Positions 31,323-41,433 of a stretch of 64,000 nt of DNA are shown piece by piece. Under the pieces are notes generated by a model. The model had not been told where the DNA came from. It did not search any database and worked only from the letters and a program-made list of their open reading frames with translations. The DNA lies in the NCBI RefSeq assembly GCF_028401385.1, contig NZ_JAQOMR010000001.1:3392501-3456500 (forward strand). The letters are read 5' to 3'. Position 1 is the first letter of the stretch. The number at the start of each line of letters is the position of its first letter. Source of the stretch: Marinicella algicola. Lineage in GTDB: Bacteria > Pseudomonadota > Gammaproteobacteria > Xanthomonadales > Marinicellaceae. The position numbers and the translations under genes were made by a program.

Positions 31323-32122
31323 TCAAAGAATTGCGGGTCTTCTGGCGGCATTGCGCGGATAAGATGCGCGGCCATTGTTGAGGTCATCGACATGCGGCAG
31401 GAACGCGTGGCCTTCCGGCCCGTGCATGACGAGGAAGCGCGCAGCGAAAGCCGCGCACGCGACCCCTTGACCGCACTGGCCAGCACCCGGAAGGCGTCCT
31501 CGCCCTGACGCGCATGTACCGGCGTGATCTCGAGCCCGCCGAAGCGGTTGCCGCAGGCTGCGATAATGGCGCCGATCGATTGCGGGCGGGCAATCAGCGA
31601 CATCTGGCCGCCGGGCCTGAGGATCGCTCCGGCAGTGCGGATCCAGTTTTCGAACAGCCCTTCCGGCATGGCATGGGCCACACCTTTCAGCGCATCGGGG
31701 GTTCTGCGGTCGGCAGCTTCGTTGAAGGGTGGATTCATGATCACATGGTCGAAACGGCCATCGACAAGCCCCGCGGCATTGCGGGCAGCGCCCTTCAGCG
31801 TCACATCGGCCTCGTAAACACTGACCCGACCGGCAAGTTCAGCATTTTGGGAAAGTCCAAGGGTCTGGCGCGCATAGTCCGCCATGTCCGGAGACATTTC
31901 GAACAGGCTGACCTCGGCTTCTCCAAGCCGCGAGGCCACGGCCAGACCTGCAGCCCCTGCGCCGGCACCAAGATCGGCCACCCTCAACCGGCCTGAGCCG
32001 TCCACCATTGAGGCCAGCAGCATCGCATCCATGCCGGCCCGGTGGCCCCGCCCGCAGGGCTGCACCAGATGAAAGCGTCCACGATGAAAGGCATCGACGG
32101 TCCTGGCAGGCGCGTCCGTCAT
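31323..32122 (-). CDS. tRNA1(Val) adenine-N6 methyltransferase-like protein (frameshift near 31437)
   Basis: A class I SAM-dependent methyltransferase of the TrmN6/YfiC type. SAM motif VADLGAGAGAAGLAVASR, catalytic motif VIMNPPFNE and C-terminal RLSLRAFLVMHGPEGHAFLPHVDDL once one base is added near 31434-31441. The raw frame otherwise runs into sppA. About 266 residues. ATG 32122 overlaps the DUF2007 stop (ATGA), so the two genes are coupled. The substrate is probably tRNA, by family. Confidence 0.82.
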
Positions 32123-32347
32123 TCCGGCTCAAGCTCCTTGCCAAGTCCAGCCTCCATCAGAAGCGCGCGCTTCGACTTCGCTGTCGGCATCCACCATCAG
32201 GCGGCGCGGTAAAAGACCGAGCGATCCCTCCATCACGCTCATCGACCGGTCGGCCACAAAAAGTGAATGCCGGCATCTTTCAAAGGCTCTCCACAAGCCC
32301 CAGAACCACAGCATCATTGGTGCGCAAGAGATTGGTCAGGGCCACAT
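32119..32347 (-). CDS. DUF2007 protein (three or four frameshifts)
   Basis: A 75-residue 'putative signal transducing protein' (PF09413 type). Repaired pieces are LLRTNDAVVLGLVESLLKDAG, HFFVADRSMSVMEGSLGLLPRR and ALLMEAGLGKELEPE. They need one base near 32172 (gcgcgc), one in the T run near 32280 and one near 32268; the ATG at 32347 may need one more. Three breaks in 75 codons is extreme, so true decay is possible, although the protein signature is otherwise perfect. Coupled to the methyltransferase. Confidence 0.65.
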
Positions 32348-32447
32348 AAAACTCCCGAAATTCGTTGAAAAGGAACAATTTGCCCCTTGTCGCTCCTACC
32401 ACCGCTCCTTATTGTCGGCTGAGAAGTTTCAACAGGAGCGAGCTGCT

Positions 32448-33463
32448 TTGGGCGCCGTCACACCACTCTTAAAAGAGAACAAGCCATCCGGTTCGGTCAA
32501 GCCTATCGTGGACCTGACCGCAGCGGACATGCGGCGCGTCAACCAGCTTATCCTGTCAAAGGCCGGCTCCGATGTCGAGATGATTCCGGAAGTTGCCAAC
32601 CATCTGATTTCGTCAGGAGGCAAGCGCCTGCGCCCGATGCTGACACTGGCGACCGCTTCCATGTTCGGCTATCGCGGCGATCACCACATCTATCTGGCGA
32701 CCTCCGTCGAGTTCATGCACACCGCTACCCTGCTGCACGATGATGTCGTTGATGAGAGCGACATGCGGCGCGGCCAATCGAGCGCGCGGATGATATGGGG
32801 CAATCAGGCAAGCGTGCTGGTTGGCGACTTTCTGCTTGGCCAGGCCTTCCGCATGATGGTGGAAACCGGCTCCATGGAAGCGCTGAAAGTGCTCTCCAAC
32901 GCCGCCGCCGTGATCGCCGAGGGCGAAGTGCTGCAGCTTTCCGTCGCCAAGAAGATGGAGACCACCGAAGCCGATTACATCGCCGTCATTCGTGGCAAGA
33001 CTGCAGAGCTTTTGCTGCAGCCGCCGAGGTCGGTCCGATCATCGCCGGCGCATCGGATGCCGACCGCAATGCGCTGCGGGACTACGGTATGGCGCTTGGC
33101 CTGGCCTTCCAGCTCGTCGACGACGTTCTCGATTATGGCGGATCCAGCGAAGACCTTGGCAAAAATGTCGGCGATGACTTCCGCGAGGGCAAGGTGACGA
33201 TGCCGGTGATCCTCGCCTACCAGCGCGGCAACGAAATCGAAAAGGCGTTCTGGCGCGGCGCTATTGAAGACGGGTCGAACGGTGAGGCGGCGCTCGAGAA
33301 AGCACGCAAACTGATCATCAAGCACAACGCGCTTTCCGATTCCATTTCCAGGGCACTTTCCTATGGTGAAGCCGCCCGCGCCGCCATCGCGTCGCTGCCC
33401 GTGTCCGCCGGTAAGCATGCGCTTGAAGAAGTGATCGACTACTGCATCGCCCGCATCAGTTGA
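32448..33463 (+). CDS. ispB: Polyprenyl (octaprenyl/decaprenyl) diphosphate synthase (frameshift near 33012)
   Basis: It makes the long isoprenoid side chain of ubiquinone. The two Asp-rich motifs are LLHDDVVDESD and LVDDVLDY; GGKRLRPML binds isopentenyl diphosphate. One T added in the tttt run at 33010-33013 gives KTAELFAAAAEVGPI and joins the frames into about 339 residues. The start is probably TTG 32448 (GAVTPLLKENKPSG), preceded by AGGAG; the frame also offers a TTG at 32412. Divergent from the DUF2007 gene. Confidence 0.93.
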
Positions 33464-33518
33464 CGGCAATGGTGGCTGCGCCCGTCTGGTAGGCCGGTCC
33501 ATCGACGAAAGGCTCTGG

Positions 33519-35316
33519 ATGACACGCACGATCCCGATGAAAAACTCCTGAGAACCGCGGCCCTGGTAACCACACTGATGCTGGCTCCCTCCGCTTTTGC
33601 CCAGTCGAATGACGGCCATGATGCGGCCATGGAGGCGGTGACCGCGGAAAGCTTTGCAGGAGCGCTGCTTGCAGGTCAGTCAGCCGCTTTCAACAATGAC
33701 CTCGACCGTGCAATCGCCTATTTCCGGCGTGCCCTGCAATATCAGCCGGACGACGCGGGAACCAATAACCAGCTCTTCATTGCCCTGATCTTCAACGGTG
33801 ATTTGCAAAGCGCCGAAGCCCAGGCCGCAAAAACCACGGACGAGACCGCAGCTCGTGCCTCTACGTGAGCTTTCACTTGCGCTCGCGGCCCTTTCTCAGG
33901 AGCGCTATGACGAGGCCGTCGTCAAGTTCGATGCCTTCGGCGGCAGCGCGCTCGACGAACTGGCGTCCGCGCTGCTCAAGGCCTGGGCGCTGGCCGGCAA
34001 AGGCGAGCCGGACACAGCCCTTGCCGAACTCAACGCGCTCGAAGGGCCACCCTGGTACAACATTTTTACCAATTACAATGCCGGCGCAATTGCAGCCCTT
34101 GCAGGCGAAAACGCCAAGGCCCGGACATATTTCAACGCCGCATTGCGGGACCGCGAAGGCGGGATGACGGCCCCCGACACGATGCTGGCAACGGCGATCG
34201 GCCTTGCTGCCATCGAACAGCAGGCCGGCAACACCCGCAAAGCGCTGGACACGGTGTCGGTTGCCGAAACCTACGGCATCAACAGCGCCGTGCTTTCGCC
34301 GATCCGCGCGCGGATTGAGGCCGGGGCACCCGTCAAGGGGCTGCCACAGACGGCACTGGCCGGCGCGTCCGGCGTTCTGTTCGAAATCGCCGCGGCCCTC
34401 AACCAGAGCACGGTCGACGATATTGTAACGCTCTATCTCTCGCTGGCCGAAGAGCTCAATCCGCAATCATCCGACGTGCTTTACCTGCGCGGCGTGGTTG
34501 AAGCAGCAAATGGCAAGCCTGAGCAGGCACTGTCCTATTTCGCGCGCATTCCTGAAGATGCGACGCAGTATCGACTGGCCGAACTGCAACAGGGCATTGC
34601 CCTTGCCCAGCTCGACCGCCAGGACGAGGCGATCGAGATGCTCTACTCGATGATCGAGGATGCACCCGATGACCGGCGCGGATATCTGGCGCTTGCGGGT
34701 GTTTTGTCCAGCGAGAAACGGTTTGCGGAAATGGCCGAGGTGCTCGACCGCGCGGCAAACCGTATCGGCCCGGTTGCCTCTATCGAGGACTGGAGCGTTT
34801 TCTACCGGCGCGGCATCGCCTATGAACGGCTGAAGCAGTGGGACAAGGCCGAGCCGAATTTCCTGCGCGCGCTGGAGCTTTACCCCGATCAGCCTCAGGT
34901 TCTGAACTATCTCGGCTATTCCTGGATCGATCAGGGCATAAACCTTGAAGAGGGGCTCGACCTGATCAACCAGGCCGTCGATCAGCGCCCCGACGACGGC
35001 TATATCGTCGATCTCGCTCGGCTGGGCCTATTACAGGCTCGGCCGCTATGATGATGCCTTGCGTGAACTGGAACGGGCCGTGTCCCTGGATACGGCTGAG
35101 CCCACGATCAGTGACCATCTGGGCGACGCCTACTGGCAGGTCGGACGCCGGCTCGAGGCGATTTATCAGTGGAACAAGGCAATTACCGCCGAGCCCGAGG
35201 AGGATCTCATTCCTGAAATCAGGAAAAAGATCGCCAATGGCCTTCCCAGCAATGATGAGGCCGACGCCAATCCGCTGGCGCAATCGCCAGGGAGCGACGG
35301 AGAAACCTTGCCGTGA
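33519..35316 (+). CDS. Exported tetratricopeptide-repeat protein (three frameshifts)
   Basis: About 598 residues after repair. A signal peptide (MKKLLRTAALVTTLMLAPSAFAQ) needs one A in the A-run near 33541. TPR units run throughout, for example AFNNDLDRAIAYFRRALQYQPDD and AEPNFLRALELYPDQPQVLNYLGYSW. At about 33857-33870 the frame shifts by +1 (one extra or two missing bases). At 35011-35016 one extra base breaks YIVDSLGWAYYRLGRYDDAL. It overlaps ispE by GTGA, an arrangement familiar from rhizobia. The protein is probably periplasmic or outer-membrane associated and mediates protein interactions; its role is not known. Confidence 0.85.
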
Positions 35317-36236
35317 CCGCGGCGCCCCTTGGCGGCTCGTACACGGAGCACGCTGCGGCGAAGATCAACCTTGCCCTGCATGTGACCGGGCAGCGCGGTG
35401 ACGGCTATCACCTGCTCGACTCGCTCGTCACCTTTGCCGATATCGGTGACCGGTTGACCTTCGCGCCGTCTGCTCAGGATCGCTTCACGCTTTCAGGCCG
35501 CTTTGCGGGCGAGCTGCCGTATCATGACGATCCGGAAACCGGCAATCTGGTGCTGAAGGCGCGCAACCGTTTGCGTGCAGAAGCGGAAAAGACCGGCAAG
35601 GCTTGCGCACCGGTGCATATCCACCTTGAGAAGAACCTTCCGCCGGCATCGGGCATTGGCGGTGGCTCAGCCGATGCAGCAGCAACGCTGCGCGGACTTG
35701 TCCGCCTCTGGCAGCCGAACCTTGACGCCGAACGCCTGCAGACAATAGCCCTGTCGCTGGGAGCCGATGTACCGATGTGCCTTGCCGCCCGTCCGCTAAT
35801 CGCGCGCGGCATCGGTGAAATCATCCGGCCAGCAGCAGGATTTCCATCTCTCTGCCTTGTTCTCGCCAATCCATTGCACCCCATCGCAACCCCTTCTGTG
35901 TTTGCCGCGCTCGACAACCGCCACAACCCGCCCCTGGCGATCGGTGACAGCCCCGAAGGCATGCCCGAGGACTGGATCAGCCTCATGCGTCACAGCCGCA
36001 ATGACCTGCAGCTGCCCGCAAGCCGGGTCGCCCCGGTCATCCACGGTGTACTTGATGCGCTTTCATCCGCAGGCGCTTCACTTGCGCGTATGTCGGGATC
36101 GGGCGCCACATGTTTCGGACTGTTTGCGGATATTGATAGCGCCAAAGACGCCGCCGAACGGCTTTCCCATGCTCGGCCGGACTGGTTCGTGGCGGAGACT
36201 GCTACCCTTGCCGATGGAGACAATGACCATGCCTGA
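35313..36236 (+). CDS. ispE: 4-diphosphocytidyl-2-C-methyl-D-erythritol kinase
   Basis: A GHMP kinase of the MEP isoprenoid pathway. Intact, 307 residues. Motifs: AAAKINLALHVTGQRGDGYHLLDSLV at the start, PPASGIGGGSADAAATLRGL (ATP loop), MSGSGATCFGLF near the end. GTG start overlaps the TPR stop (GTGA). Its own stop overlaps the moaB start. Confidence 0.96.
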   Translation: MTAAPLGGSYTEHAAAKINLALHVTGQRGDGYHLLDSLVTFADIGDRLTFAPSAQDRFTLSGRFAGELPYHDDPETGNLVLKARNRLRAEAEKTGKACAPVHIHLEKNLPPASGIGGGSADAAATLRGLVRLWQPNLDAERLQTIALSLGADVPMCLAARPLIARGIGEIIRPAAGFPSLCLVLANPLHPIATPSVFAALDNRHNPPLAIGDSPEGMPEDWISLMRHSRNDLQLPASRVAPVIHGVLDALSSAGASLARMSGSGATCFGLFADIDSAKDAAERLSHARPDWFVAETATLADGDNDHA

Positions 36237-36759
36237 CCGCCCCTTCATTCCTGTCCGCTTCGCCGTTCTGACCGTTTCCGATACACGCACACGCAACGAC
36301 GACCGCTCCGGCGACACACTGTCGGAGCGCATTACCAAAGCCGGTCACATTCTGGCCGACCGGCAGATCATCGGCGATGACCGCGCCGCCATTGCAGACG
36401 TCGTGAAAGCGTGGTGCGCTGACGAGACAATCGACGTCGTGCTGACAACCGGCGGTACCGGCTTTACCGGACGCGATGTGACCCCGGAGGCGCTCGAGCC
36501 GATGTTCGAAAAGCGCATGGATGGGTTTTCCGCGATTTTTCACCGCGTTTCATTCGAGAAAATCGGGACGTCGACAGTGCAGTCGCGCGCGACTGCAGGC
36601 CTGTGCAACCAGACCTTCATCTTCGTGCTGCCCGGTTCGCCGGGGGCCTGCCGTGATGCCTGGGACGGCATTCTGGAAAAGCAGTTCGATTACCGCCAGA
36701 TGCCCTGCAATTTCGTGGAGATCATGCCGCGGCTCGACGAGCACCTGAAACGCACCTAA
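36229..36759 (+). CDS. moaB: Molybdenum cofactor biosynthesis protein B
   Basis: 176 residues, a MogA/MoaB-type molybdopterin-binding fold. Motifs: VLTVSDTR, VLTTGGTGFTGRDVTPEAL, FEKIGTSTVQSRATAGL and VLPGSPGACRDAW. The family adenylates molybdopterin or binds its precursor. ATG 36229 (MPDRPF) is preferred; ATG 36223 is also in frame. It overlaps ispE, so it is co-transcribed. Confidence 0.92.
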   Translation: MPDRPFIPVRFAVLTVSDTRTRNDDRSGDTLSERITKAGHILADRQIIGDDRAAIADVVKAWCADETIDVVLTTGGTGFTGRDVTPEALEPMFEKRMDGFSAIFHRVSFEKIGTSTVQSRATAGLCNQTFIFVLPGSPGACRDAWDGILEKQFDYRQMPCNFVEIMPRLDEHLKRT

Positions 36760-36770
36760 AGTCAGGCCGG

Positions 36771-37289
36771 TCAGACCCTGACCGAAGCCCAGGCCGGTAT
36801 GATTTCGCAGGAGAGCTTTCGCGTTATCTGCCTGCGCGCGAGAACGATGGACGACTTGCCACCCGCCTCGGCCTTTTCGACCGCAAGCTGACGCGACAGA
36901 AGCACGCCGACCTCAAGCGGACCCTGGCGCCGAAACAGAACCTGCCACAACGTCCGGCGATGCCGGCGCGAACGTGAAAACCGGGCCGGACGGGTTTCTA
37001 ACGCGGTATGTTCGAAGATCGCCTCAACCCAGCCCGAAAGCGGCCTTGCTCCCGGCTCCAGCACAAGAATCCAGTCGCCACGCGCGCTGCGCATCACCTC
37101 AGGCAGATCCCATGCGCGTAGATAGCGGCACCCTGCCGCTTCCGCAACACGTTCCGTGCCATCATCAGCACCATGATCGAGCACAATGACATCGCTGACA
37201 AGCCCTTCGACCGCACCGACAACCAGAGCCGACAGCGTATAGGCGAGTTCCGCCTCGTGATTGTTGGTTTCGATAACAACGCTAAGCAT
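36771..37289 (-). CDS. Glycosyltransferase family 2-like protein
   Basis: A 172-residue protein with a short GT-A-like core: LSVVIETNNHEAELAYTLSALV at the start, VIVLDHGADDGTERVAEAAG (nucleotide binding, DxD-like) and GDWILVLEPGARPLSGWVE. It is shorter than typical GT2 enzymes and lacks a clear catalytic base region, so activity is doubtful. Convergent with moaB, 11 bp apart. Confidence 0.7.
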   Translation of the reverse strand: MLSVVIETNNHEAELAYTLSALVVGAVEGLVSDVIVLDHGADDGTERVAEAAGCRYLRAWDLPEVMRSARGDWILVLEPGARPLSGWVEAIFEHTALETRPARFSRSRRHRRTLWQVLFRRQGPLEVGVLLSRQLAVEKAEAGGKSSIVLARRQITRKLSCEIIPAWASVRV

Positions 37290-37442
37290 GATGTCTACTT
37301 ATTGCAAAAGTAAGAGCCTGTTGCAAAGGGAACGATATATGTTCTTGTTTTGTTCTGCAAGTTGCGATACGTTCAGGGGAGGTGCTGCTGACAATCCGCA
37401 TTTTTGGATCAGCGCACCGCACTCTGCCGACGAGGTTTGATC

Positions 37443-38570
37443 ATGGATGATGCCTTCATAACCGAATTTGCCGGCACGCCGCAGCCGGAACATCATTTCG
37501 AGCCGGTAGTCCGCGACAGACGGCGTGGCCGGGCAGCAACCGCCAATCCCGATGGCCGGTTCGAGCCGGTCACGCGAGAGCGCTTCGATGATGGCTGGGA
37601 TATCGACGACGCCTTGCCGCCGCTTCAAACCGACGTTCAGGTGGAGAAGGCAAAGTCGATCATCACCCGCAACACGTCGCCGGATGTGCCGTTCGAACGA
37701 TCGATAAATCCCTATCGCGGCTGCGAGCAGGGCTGTATCTATTGTTTTGCCCGCCCCACCCATGGCTTCATGGGGCTTTCGGCGGGGCTGGATTTCGAAA
37801 CACGGCTGTTTGCCAAGCCGGATGCCCCGCGCCAGCTTGCCCGTGAACTTGCCAAAACCGGCTACAGGGCAAAAACGATTGCGATCGGAACCAATACAGA
37901 CCCCTATCAGCCGATAGAAAAGACCTGGCGGATCATGCGGCAACTGCTGGAAGTGCTTGCCGAGGCCAATCATCCGGTGTCCATCACCACCAAGTCGGCA
38001 CTGGTGCTGCGCGACCTCGATATCCTGTCTGCGATGGCGGAGAAACACCTCGTCAAGATCACGATGTCGGTGACCACGCTCGACCGCAAGCTGGCGCGCG
38101 CGATGGAGCCGCGCGCCGCTACCCCACCACGGCGGCTCGAGACCATCCGCACGCTTGCAGATCATGGCATTCCCGTTGGCATTGCGGTCGCCCCTGTGAT
38201 CCCTGCCCTGACGGACCATGAGATCGAGCGTATCCTCGACAGCGGAAAGGCCGCTGGCGCACGCGAGGCGAGCTATATCCTGCTGCGCCTGCCGCTGGAA
38301 GTTGCGCCGCTGTTCAAGGACTGGCTGCTGGAGCACCATCCCGAGCGCTACCGCCACGTAATGAGCCTCATTCGCTCGATGCGCGGCGGCAAGGACTACG
38401 ATGCCGAGTTCGCAAAGCGCATGAAGGGCAGCGGCCCCTATGCCTGGCAGATCGCGCGCCGCTTTGAGCTTTCAGCCAAGCGGCTTGGGCTGGCAAGACG
38501 CGGCGGAGCGCTTCGCGAGGATCTGTTCGTGCCGCCGGACGGCGCCGGCACCCAGCTCAACCTGTTCTGA
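37443..38570 (+). CDS. PA0069-type radical SAM protein
   Basis: A 375-residue radical SAM enzyme of the spore-photoproduct-lyase-like PA0069 family. The 4Fe-4S cluster motif is YRGCEQGCIYCFARP near residue 100. TIAIGTNTDPYQPIEK and VSITTKSALVLRDLDIL are also conserved. ATG 37443 (MDDAFITEF) is chosen over 37404. Intact. It is predicted to cleave SAM; the substrate is unknown. Confidence 0.88.
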   Translation: MDDAFITEFAGTPQPEHHFEPVVRDRRRGRAATANPDGRFEPVTRERFDDGWDIDDALPPLQTDVQVEKAKSIITRNTSPDVPFERSINPYRGCEQGCIYCFARPTHGFMGLSAGLDFETRLFAKPDAPRQLARELAKTGYRAKTIAIGTNTDPYQPIEKTWRIMRQLLEVLAEANHPVSITTKSALVLRDLDILSAMAEKHLVKITMSVTTLDRKLARAMEPRAATPPRRLETIRTLADHGIPVGIAVAPVIPALTDHEIERILDSGKAAGAREASYILLRLPLEVAPLFKDWLLEHHPERYRHVMSLIRSMRGGKDYDAEFAKRMKGSGPYAWQIARRFELSAKRLGLARRGGALREDLFVPPDGAGTQLNLF

Positions 38571-38747
38571 TATCATCGATTGAACACGGCCTGCGACAGT
38601 CGGCGACATCGCAGTTCCGTTTCGTTTTCGGCTGGCCGTTCCCTGGCCCTGGCCGAAGAAGTCTCCTTCGCCGCCGCACAGGAGCGTTCGCGAGAATTGC
38701 TCTGAAGGAGACTTGCGGGAGATCGGCGGGTGGTGTCAAATGACAGT

Positions 38748-39442
38748 ATGTCATTCAGCGACCCCGCCGATTCTCCTGCCCTTTTCAAAATTCCACCGGC
38801 AGGCCCCGACTTTTCAATGGAACAGGCCGCGTGCACCAAAGGTCTATGGCCAATTGCAGGTTGTGATGAGGCCGGGCGTGGCCCACTGGCAGGCCCCGTG
38901 GTTGCCGCCGCCGTGATCCTTGATCCCGGACGCATCCCCGAAGGCCTTAACGATTCCAAGAAACTGTCCGCGAAAAAGCGGGAGCAGCTTTCGACCTGAT
39001 CATGGCGGATGCAACAGTCTCGGTCGCCTCAAGCGGCCCTCAGCTGATCGACCGGATCAACATTCTCGCCGCCAGCCTCGACGCCATGAGGCGCGCCGTC
39101 TGCGGCCTCTCGGTCGCGCCCGGACTGGTTCTTGCCGACGGCCGAGACCGGCCACCCGGCATTGCCTGCAATTCCGACGCGGTGATCAAGGGAGACGGCC
39201 GTTCGCTGTCGATTGCCGCCGCCTCGATTGTGGCCAAGGTGACGCGTGACCGGATGATGACCGCCGCCGGCAAGGTCTATCCCGCCTATGGCTTCGATGC
39301 CCATGCCGGATACGGCACCGCCCGCCACCGTCTGGCGATCAGCGAGACGGGCCCCTGCCCGCTTCACCGCAGGAGTTTCCGTCCGATCCGGGAATACGGC
39401 TTCTCCGCATCGACCAGCCCGCAGCAAGATGTCGACCCCTGA
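38748..39442 (+). CDS. rnhB: Ribonuclease HII (frameshift near 38990)
   Basis: It cuts RNA in RNA-DNA hybrids and removes misincorporated ribonucleotides. Motifs: [71 protein letters not shown] and GYGTARHR. One T added at 38989-38991 gives [14 protein letters not shown] and joins both halves, about 231 residues. The start is uncertain: 38748 (MSFSDPADS) or the in-frame GTGs at 38730-38733. Confidence 0.92.
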
Positions 39443-39525
39443 AGAGAGGCGGCAGAATCAGCAGATGAATGCGGTGCCATCAACCGACAAAACGGAAAGA
39501 GAGGAGATTTTCGGGGAAATTCTGA

Positions 39526-39601
39526 TGGTCGGAGTGGCAAGATTCGAACTTGCGACCCCTCGTCCCGAACGAGGTGCGCTACCAGGCTGCGCTACACTCC
39601 G
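39526..39601 (-). tRNA. tRNA-Pro (CGG)
   Basis: On the minus strand CGGAGTG pairs with CACTCCG, followed by ACCA. The anticodon stem CCTCG/CGAGG encloses TTCGGGA, giving anticodon CGG for CCG codons. The T-arm GTTCGAATC is present. 76 nt with encoded CCA. Confidence 0.96.
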
Positions 39602-39963
39602 TCACCAGCGGCTGCTCTATAAAACAGCCTACAGTGTTCGGCAAGCGCCGCGTGAAACTTTTTGATGGTTTTGTCATGTGACCGCGCTACGCTCATCGCC
39701 GACACCTTGGCAGACGGCCTTATTCGCCCAGCGACCACTATGCCGGCAGAACGCATATAAGGGAATGAACACGGAACAATCTGGTCCGTTGCGTGTTGAT
39801 ATGGGGTCGTTGTATCGTGCGGCTGGCGGTTTTCGATGAAAAGCAACCGTTTTGCAGTTTAATTAATTTAGTCTGTCATCTGACGGTTATTTTTTGATTT
39901 TGAAGGTTCGCCGGTCGATTGTTGCCTGCCGGTACATTGTGTTAAAAGGGATAGATAGTTTCA
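39602..39963. other. 362-bp gap upstream of the phosphomannomutase gene
   Basis: No gene seen. The right part (39840-39900) is A+T-rich (tttaattaattta) and contains GTCA-tc-TGAC followed by TTATTTTTTG, which could be a terminator-like or regulatory hairpin near 39873-39898. It presumably contains the promoter of the mannose genes. Confidence 0.35.
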
Positions 39964-41357
39964 ATGAGTGTGAAATTCGGAACCAGCGGACTGCGTGGCC
40001 TGTCGGTAGATCTTCTGGGCGAACCATCCTCTCTTTATTCTGCGGCGTTCTGCCGCCATCTTGAAGAAACCGGGCTGGCCGAAAAGGGCGCTCCCATCCT
40101 TGTCGGCCAGGATTATCGCGCTTCGAGTCCAGCCATTGCCGCAAGCTGCATGGGTGCTATCGCCGCCTCCGGTTTCACGCCAATTGACTGCGGCGCCTTG
40201 CCGACACCGGCACTTGCCTTTTTCGGACAAAAACGCAACGCCGCCTCGCTCATGATCACCGGATCCCACATTCCTGCCGACCGCAACGGCATCAAGTTCT
40301 ACCGCGCCGACGGTGAGATCACCAAGGAGGACGAACAGGCGATCTCCGCGTGGGCGGAAAAGCTCAAAGGCAGTGTTGCAACCGGCGATGCCGGGGGCGA
40401 GGACATGTCGAGCGATGCCCTGGCGCTGTTCGGTGTGCGCTGCACATCGATCCTGCCGGAGGACGCCCTTTCCGGCATGAAGATCGGTGTCTACCAGCAC
40501 TCCACAGTCGCCCGTGATCTGTTCATCGCGGTACTGGAGCACTACGGTGCCGATGTCATCCCGCTCGGTTTTTCGGAAACCTTCATCCCCGTCGACACTG
40601 AAGCCGTGGCCCCAGAGACCGTGAACCTTCTCCAAGGCTGGGCGAAGGAGCATAGCCTCGACGCTCTCGTTTCCGCCGACGGCGACGCCGACCGGCCGCT
40701 GGTTGCCGATGAAACCGGCACGCCGCTACGCGGTGACCTGATCGGTCTGATGACCGCCAACTTCCTGAAAGCCAAGGTCGTCGTCACACCGGTCACATCC
40801 AATTCCGGCATCGAAAAGAACGGCTCTTTCGAAACAGTGCGCACCCGCGTCGGCTCCCCTTCGTCATCGCCGGCATGATGGAAGCGCTTTCTGCGGGCAA
40901 GGACGGCGTCATGGGCTTCGAGGCCAATGGCGGCCTTCTGACCGCGTCGCCTTTCCACCCGGCCGACGACACCATCGCCGCTTTGCCGACACGCGACTGT
41001 TTCCTGCCGATCCTGTCAGCGCTTTACCTTGCGGCAAAGGACAAGCGGGCGATGTCCGAGCTGGCGAAAGCCTACAGCCTGCCAGTGGCTGATGCCGACC
41101 GTATCAAGGATTTTGCCCAGGAACGCAGCGCCGCCCTCATGGCCTTTTTGCGCGAAAGCGATGAAAATCTCACGGCCTTCCTGGAACCGATCGGCGATGT
41201 TGCCAGCAGGAGCGATATTGACGGCCTGCGTGTGACGCTTGAAGATGGCCGCATCATTCATTTCCGCCCGTCCGGCAATGCGCCCGAAATGCGCTGCTAT
41301 GTCGAAGCGGAAGACGCTGAAGCGGCCAGCAGCCTTCTGCAACAGGGACTTTCCTGA
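39964..41357 (+). CDS. Phosphomannomutase (frameshift near 40857)
   Basis: It interconverts mannose-6- and mannose-1-phosphate for GDP-mannose synthesis. Order: KFGTSGLRG, phosphoserine loop TGSHIPADRNG, metal loop SADGDADRPL, and C-terminal phosphate loop FRPSGNAPEMRCY. One C added in the cccc run at 40856-40859 gives GSPFVIAGMMEAL and joins the halves into about 464 residues. The active-site loop reads TGSHIP where TASHNP is canonical. It is followed by manC after 76 bp. Confidence 0.92.
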
Positions 41358-41433
41358 TCGAAGGCTTCAAGGCCGGCTGAGCCAAATCCTTTTTCCGAAA
41401 ACCATTTGATACATTCATTGGAGTAACCTGAAC

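Noticed and set aside
36771..37289. The short glycosyltransferase as a truncated gene
   Set aside because: Start, length and end are clean without a frame break, and similar short versions next to moaB occur in rhizobia as far as I recall.
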